The notes under the pieces were generated by a model. That model was given only the letters and a program-made list of their open reading frames with translations. It made no database searches and was not told where the DNA came from. A program made the translations under genes and the position numbers. Positions 60,195 to 64,000 of a stretch of DNA of 64,000 nt are shown here, piece by piece (position 1 is the stretch's first letter; each line of letters begins with the position of its first letter). This stretch comes from Mycolicibacterium komossense (GTDB lineage Bacteria > Actinomycetota > Actinomycetes > Mycobacteriales > Mycobacteriaceae), in the NCBI RefSeq assembly GCF_025822605.1, contig NZ_JACKTY010000033.1:124509-188508 (forward strand). The letters run 5' to 3'.

Positions 60195-60875
60195 GTGATT
60201 TCACGCGCAGCGGCGCGGCAGAAGCGACCGGCACCACCTTCGGGGTCCCCGAAACTGCGCGCTGACGCCGCGCTCAACCGGGACCGGATCCTCGACGCGG
60301 CCGCCACCCTGTTCGCCGACCGCGGCATCTCCGTCCCGCTGGAAGAGGTCGCCCGGCAGGCTGGAGTCGGGGTGGCCACGCTCTACCGGCGGTTTCCGGC
60401 CCGCGCCGACCTTGCCGCCGCCATCTTCGAGCGCAACATCTCCCGCTATACCGACGCCGTCGACCGTGCCGTTGCGGATCCGCAGGCCGGTAACGGGTTT
60501 GGTGAGCTGGTCATCGAGCTGTGCCGCCTGCAGGCCGCCGACGCCGGTCTGCGGGAACTGCTCACCACCGCGTTTCCGGCCAGCAGCGTCATTGAACGCA
60601 CCGTTGCGGAATCCGCCGAGAAACTCCGGGAACTGATCGCGCGCGGACAGCGCGAAGGCAGCCTGCGTCCGGACCTGGCAGTCGCCGACGTCGGGGTGAT
60701 GCTGCTGGCCAACGCAGGTGTGGTGGGCGCGACGGCGGGCTCGGCACCCGAGGCGTGGCGCCGGTTCGCGGCACTGATTGTCGACGCCTGCAGTACGGCG
60801 CCGTCGAGCGGTCCGCTACCTCCTGCGCCGCCGGAGGACCGGCTGCGTCGTTCGATAGCCAACCTGCCGGCCTGA
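60195..60875 (+). CDS. TetR-family regulator divergent from the efflux pump
   Basis: 226 residues. Helix-turn-helix ISVPLEEVARQAGVGVATLYRRFPARADLA (about 45-75) following LNRDRILDAAATLFADRG. C-terminal domain of the AcrR-related type with LIARGQREGSLRPDLAVADVGVML. GTG start without ribosome site and with TAGGCT six bases upstream, so probably leaderless. Confidence 0.87.
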   Translation: MISRAAARQKRPAPPSGSPKLRADAALNRDRILDAAATLFADRGISVPLEEVARQAGVGVATLYRRFPARADLAAAIFERNISRYTDAVDRAVADPQAGNGFGELVIELCRLQAADAGLRELLTTAFPASSVIERTVAESAEKLRELIARGQREGSLRPDLAVADVGVMLLANAGVVGATAGSAPEAWRRFAALIVDACSTAPSSGPLPPAPPEDRLRRSIANLPA

Positions 60876-60917
60876 ACCCATTACCCGGTACCCGCGTTCC
60901 CAGGTACCGTTGGCGCC

Positions 60918-62417
60918 ATGACTGACACGCAGCCGGTGCACACCCGCGCGCTGATCATCGGCTCTGGTTTCTCCGGCCTCGGCATGGCGATTGCGCTGCA
61001 GAAGCAGGGCTTCGGCGCTGAAGATTTCGTCATCCTGGAGAAGGCCGACGAGATCGGCGGAACCTGGCGCGACAACATCTATCCCGGGTGCGCCTGCGAT
61101 ATCCCGTCGCATATGTACTCGTTCTCGTTCGAGCCCAAGCCGGACTGGCGGCACATGTGGTCGTTCCAGCCGGAGATCTTCGACTATCTCAAGGGCGTGA
61201 CCGACAAATACCGGCTGCGGCCCCACATCCGATTCGGCTCGCATGTGGATCGCGCGCACTGGGATGCCGAGGAGATGCGCTGGCATGTGTTCACCAAAGA
61301 CGGTCGCGAATTCGTGGCGCAGTTCCTGGTCTCCGGCGCGGGGGGATTGCATATACCGCTGATCCCGGAAATCCCCGGTGCGGGCGAATTTGCCGGTGTG
61401 GCATTCCATTCCGCGCAGTGGGACCCGACGGTCGACATCGCGGGCAAGCGCGTCGCGGTGATCGGAACCGGGGCCAGCGCGATCCAGATCGTGCCCGAGA
61501 TCGTGCGCGATGTCGCGCAGCTGCAGCTTTATCAGCGCACCCCGGCGTGGGTTATGCCGCGGCCGAACAACCCCATCCCGGAACGGCTGCGGCAGATCTT
61601 CACCCGGGTGCCCGGAACCCGCGCGCTGATGCGCGCGGGGATCTACTGGATCCACGAGAGCGTCGGCTTCGCGATGACCCGCCAACCCCGACTGCTGACC
61701 ATCGGCGAATGGCTGGGCAAGTGGAACATCCGGCGCAGCATCAAGGATCCCGAACTGCGCCGCAAGCTCACCCCCGACTATCGGGCCGGTTGCAAGCGAA
61801 TCCTGAACTCCGACAAGTACTACCGTGGGATCGCCAACCCCAAGACCGAGGTGATCACCGATCGGATCGAGCGGTTCACCGCTGACGGGATCGTCACCGC
61901 CGATGGAGTTGAGCGTCCCGTCGACGTGGTGGTCTTCGCCACCGGGTTCCACGTCACCGATTCCTACACATACGTCGACATCAAGGGGCCCGACGGCGAG
62001 GACCTCGTCGACCGGTGGAACCGCGAAGGCATCGCGGCGCTGCGGGGGATTGCCGTCGCGGGCGTGCCGAACCTGTTCTTCTTGCTGGGCCCGAACACGG
62101 CGCTCGGTCACAACTCGGTGGTCTTCATGATCGAATCGCAGATCCGCTACATCGCCCAGGCGATCGCCGCCGTGGACCGCGCGGGCGTGCAGGCACTGAG
62201 CCCGACCCGGGCCGCGCAGGACCGCTACAACGCCGAACTGCAGGAGCAGCTCGGCGGCACGGTGTGGAGTACCGGTGGCTGCCAGAGCTGGTACCTCGAC
62301 GAGCACGGGGTGAACCGCACCCTGTGGAGCGGGATGACGTGGCAGTACTGGCTGGCCACCCGGTCGCTGGATGTCACCGAATACCAGCTTCTCGGCTCGG
62401 GTGCGAACGCCGGCTGA
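60918..62417 (+). CDS. Flavin-containing monooxygenase, Baeyer-Villiger type (Rv3049c-like)
   Basis: 499 residues. FAD motif GSGFSGLGMAIAL, NADPH motif VIGTGASAIQIVPEI, and the Baeyer-Villiger fingerprint FAGVAFHSAQWD (FxGxxxHxxxW followed by Asp). The second half has DVVVFATGFHVTDSY and LLGPNTALGHNSVVFMIESQ. It would insert oxygen next to a ketone or oxidise a heteroatom; substrate unknown. Synteny matches Rv3049c, just upstream of nrdF2. Confidence 0.9.
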   Translation: MTDTQPVHTRALIIGSGFSGLGMAIALQKQGFGAEDFVILEKADEIGGTWRDNIYPGCACDIPSHMYSFSFEPKPDWRHMWSFQPEIFDYLKGVTDKYRLRPHIRFGSHVDRAHWDAEEMRWHVFTKDGREFVAQFLVSGAGGLHIPLIPEIPGAGEFAGVAFHSAQWDPTVDIAGKRVAVIGTGASAIQIVPEIVRDVAQLQLYQRTPAWVMPRPNNPIPERLRQIFTRVPGTRALMRAGIYWIHESVGFAMTRQPRLLTIGEWLGKWNIRRSIKDPELRRKLTPDYRAGCKRILNSDKYYRGIANPKTEVITDRIERFTADGIVTADGVERPVDVVVFATGFHVTDSYTYVDIKGPDGEDLVDRWNREGIAALRGIAVAGVPNLFFLLGPNTALGHNSVVFMIESQIRYIAQAIAAVDRAGVQALSPTRAAQDRYNAELQEQLGGTVWSTGGCQSWYLDEHGVNRTLWSGMTWQYWLATRSLDVTEYQLLGSGANAG

Positions 62418-62429
62418 CAAACTCGGGCG

Positions 62430-62488
62430 ACACAACGTGTTGTGTTGCGGCGTCTCGTCGCCCCCCAGTTGTAGTGTTGCGGACACTA
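62430..62488 (+). promoter_or_regulatory. Pair of NrdR-box-like inverted repeats upstream of nrdF
   Basis: ACACAACGTGTTGTGT (62430-62445) is a near-perfect 16-bp inverted repeat of NrdR-box form. TAGTGT (62472-62477) and ACACTA (62483-62488) make a second site with five bases between arms. The centres are about 42 bases apart, four helical turns. Similar elements precede nrdH, so both parts of the split reductase are probably coregulated. Confidence 0.65.
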
Positions 62489-62527
62489 GCTCGACAATCA
62501 CATTTCGCACAGTTAAAGGGGTTCCCG

Positions 62528-63502
62528 GTGTCCGATGGAATGAAGCTGATCGACCGCGTATCGGCCATCAACTGGAACCGCCTGCAGGACGATAAAGACG
62601 CCGAGGTGTGGGACCGGCTGACCGGCAATTTCTGGTTACCGGAGAAGGTCCCGGTGTCCAACGACATCCCGTCGTGGGGCACGCTGACCGCCCACGAGAA
62701 GCAGCTCACCATGCGGGTGTTCACCGGACTGACGCTGCTGGACACCATCCAGGGCACCGTCGGTGCCGTAAGCCTCATCCCCGATGCTCTGACGCCGCAC
62801 GAGGAAGCCGTCTACACCAACATCGCGTTCATGGAGTCGGTGCACGCCAAGAGCTACAGCAACATCTTCTCGACGTTGTGCTCGACGGTCGAGATCGACG
62901 AGGCCTTCCGCTGGTCGGAGGAGAACGTCAACCTACAGCGCAAAGCCGAGATCGTGATGAACTTCTACAAGGGCGACGATCCGCTCAAGCGCAAGGTGGC
63001 CTCGACGCTGCTGGAGAGCTTCCTGTTCTACTCCGGCTTCTATCTGCCGATGTACTGGAGCAGCCGGGCCAAGCTGACCAACACCGCCGACATGATCCGG
63101 CTGATCATCCGCGACGAAGCCGTCCACGGCTACTACATCGGCTACAAGTTCCAGAAGGGGCTGGCGCTGGCGGATGAAGTTCGCCAGGCCGAGCTCAAGG
63201 ACTACACCTATGACCTTCTCTACGAGCTCTACGAGAACGAGGCGGAGTACACCCAGGACCTCTACGACGAGGTCGGCCTGACCGAGGACGTCAAAAAGTT
63301 CCTGCGCTACAACGCCAACAAGGCGCTGATGAACCTCGGCTATGAGGCGCTCTTCCCGAAAGAGGAGACCGACGTCAACCCGGCGATCCTGTCGGCGCTG
63401 TCACCGAACGCCGACGAGAACCATGACTTCTTCTCGGGCTCCGGTTCGAGCTACGTCATCGGCAAGGCCGTCAACACCGAAGACGAGGACTGGGAGTTCT
63501 AG
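62528..63502 (+). CDS. nrdF2: Class Ib ribonucleotide reductase beta subunit NrdF2
   Basis: 324 residues from GTG 62528, exactly the length of Rv3048c NrdF2. AAAGGGG is upstream. Metal-ligand helices include TPHEEAVYTNIAFMESVHAKSY and RDEAVHGYYIGYKF; the extreme C-terminus (NTEDEDWEF) is the peptide that docks on NrdE. It forms the Mn- or Fe-tyrosyl radical needed by NrdE. A much longer frame starting at 62015 is an artefact inside the monooxygenase. Confidence 0.97.
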   Translation: MSDGMKLIDRVSAINWNRLQDDKDAEVWDRLTGNFWLPEKVPVSNDIPSWGTLTAHEKQLTMRVFTGLTLLDTIQGTVGAVSLIPDALTPHEEAVYTNIAFMESVHAKSYSNIFSTLCSTVEIDEAFRWSEENVNLQRKAEIVMNFYKGDDPLKRKVASTLLESFLFYSGFYLPMYWSSRAKLTNTADMIRLIIRDEAVHGYYIGYKFQKGLALADEVRQAELKDYTYDLLYELYENEAEYTQDLYDEVGLTEDVKKFLRYNANKALMNLGYEALFPKEETDVNPAILSALSPNADENHDFFSGSGSSYVIGKAVNTEDEDWEF

Positions 63503-63515
63503 AGCTCTGCTGCCG

Positions 63516-63569
63516 AAGACGACGAACGGGCGCAAATACCAAGGTATTTCGCGCCCGTTCGGTCGTCTT
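63516..63569. terminator. Long hairpin terminator between nrdF2 and permease
   Basis: The arm AAGACGAC-GAACGGGCGC-AAATACC (63516-63540) pairs with GGTATTT-GCGCCCGTTC-GTCGTCTT (63543-63569), with single-base bulges and an AA loop: about 25 paired bases. It sits 14 bases past the nrdF2 stop and before the end of the convergent gene, so it probably stops transcription from both sides. Confidence 0.85.
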
Positions 63570-63580
63570 GGCAAGAGCCC

Positions 63581-64000
63581 TCAGACCCGTTCGTGGGTGT
63601 CTTCCATGACGGTGCGCCCGATCTCGGCGTAGACCGCCGGCTTGGCCGAACGCAGCCATAAGGCATAGCCGAGCCCGATCACGAACGCCGCCAGGATCAT
63701 GTACGGCGCCACCTTGAAGACGTCCGACTTCGCGGCCAGCCCGGCCGCGAACTCCCGGTTGTCCCACAGCAGCCACACCACGTAGATCATCGCCACTCCG
63801 CCGATCAGCGGGCAGATCAGTGTGGTGATCACGTTGCCGCGGTGCGTCTTTCGCACCCAGAAGTACCAGATCACCGCGGCCGAGCAGATGGCCTGGACGA
63901 GCAGGATGGCGGCAGTGCCGATCAGGGCCAGCAGGCCGTAGATGTTGACGTACGGCACCAGTGCCGGGGTGTCGACGGGTGTGCCGTTGGCATCAGGCAC
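63581..64000 (-). CDS. Amino acid permease (APC-type), C-terminal part (partial)
   Basis: 139 residues visible; the gene runs off the right edge. Four hydrophobic helices are recognisable (IYGLLALIGTAAILLVQAICSAAVIWYFWV, VITTLICPLIGGVAMIYVVWLLW, APYMILAAFVIGLGYALWL). The pattern, ending with a cytosolic basic tail (EIGRTVMEDTHERV), fits the end of an amino acid-polyamine-organocation transporter. Substrate cannot be told. Confidence 0.65.
   Translation of the reverse strand: MPDANGTPVDTPALVPYVNIYGLLALIGTAAILLVQAICSAAVIWYFWVRKTHRGNVITTLICPLIGGVAMIYVVWLLWDNREFAAGLAAKSDVFKVAPYMILAAFVIGLGYALWLRSAKPAVYAEIGRTVMEDTHERV

Noticed and set aside
62015..62527. Upstream extension of nrdF2 into the monooxygenase
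   Set aside because: NrdF2 length (324) and ribosome site fit the GTG at 62528.
1..64000. CRISPR array, insertion sequence, prophage, tRNA or rRNA
   Set aside because: No spaced direct repeats, transposase, integrase or RNA-gene signatures were found on reading both strands.

Overview
The window is chromosomal DNA of a mycobacterium. The evidence is a complete-looking ESX-3 type VII secretion locus, PE and PPE proteins, high GC, many GTG starts, leaderless promoters, and a gene order from about 20.8 kb rightward that follows the M. tuberculosis Rv3062 to Rv3048c block (ligB, fadE22, tandem-GntR, cyp136, tetR, SDR, dinB2, tetR, FMN reductase, nrdHIE, tetR, monooxygenase, nrdF2). Species cannot be fixed from the sequence alone. 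No rRNA, tRNA, insertion sequence, phage or CRISPR array was seen.

Region 1 (1-20.7 kb, + strand except one gene) is the most unusual part. The right half of ESX-3 (eccC3 end, PE5, esxG, esxH, espG3, eccD3, mycP3, eccE3) lacks the expected PPE4 between PE5 and esxG. An RND lipid exporter of the MmpL4/5 type is translationally coupled to eccE3. After a divergent methyltransferase come a PPE1-type gene and the five-gene isonitrile lipopeptide (INLP/kupyaphore) pathway: non-haem iron oxidase, FcoT, FadD10, ACP and NRPS, equivalent to Rv0096-Rv0101, which in M. tuberculosis is far from ESX-3. The NRPS has one module (C-A-PCP-R) and an adenylation pocket that looks suited to lysine or ornithine. 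A membrane-anchored PGRS-type glycine-rich protein without a PE domain follows. Together these suggest one island coupling metallophore synthesis, export and ESX-3-dependent metal uptake.

Region 2 (20.7-33.2 kb) carries lipid and redox metabolism: DNA ligase LigB with a membrane molybdopterin oxidoreductase, an SDR, a double acyl-CoA dehydrogenase FadE22, a tandem FadR-type regulator, a pyruvate:quinone oxidase, a duplicated metallopeptidase-like lipoprotein, an HxlR regulator with its palindrome, and a methyltransferase.

Region 3 (33.2-41.8 kb, - strand) is a group 1h (actinobacterial, high-affinity) [NiFe]-hydrogenase operon. It has HypA, small and large subunits (small subunit with Asp replacing a proximal-cluster Cys), a NifU/Rieske-like protein, three conserved proteins of unknown function, a 39-residue membrane peptide, an endopeptidase, HypC and another unknown. 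HypB, D, E and F are not here. Between hypA and the next + gene is a leaderless 14-codon leader peptide within a large hairpin, preceding a free-standing LeuA regulatory-domain protein: a candidate branched-chain amino acid attenuator.

Region 4 (42-64 kb) holds a cupin, CYP136 with a divergent TetR and perfect palindrome, an SDR, an AAA ATPase, an alkaline phosphatase lipoprotein, DinB2 (leucine steric gate), TetR/FMN reductase, the class Ib ribonucleotide reductase genes (nrdH, nrdI, nrdE, and nrdF2 8 kb away) with NrdR-box-like repeats, a GNAT, a headless LysR-like protein, a geranylgeranyl-reductase-family flavoprotein, two TetR regulators, a 14-TM efflux pump, a Baeyer-Villiger-type monooxygenase, and the end of an amino acid permease.
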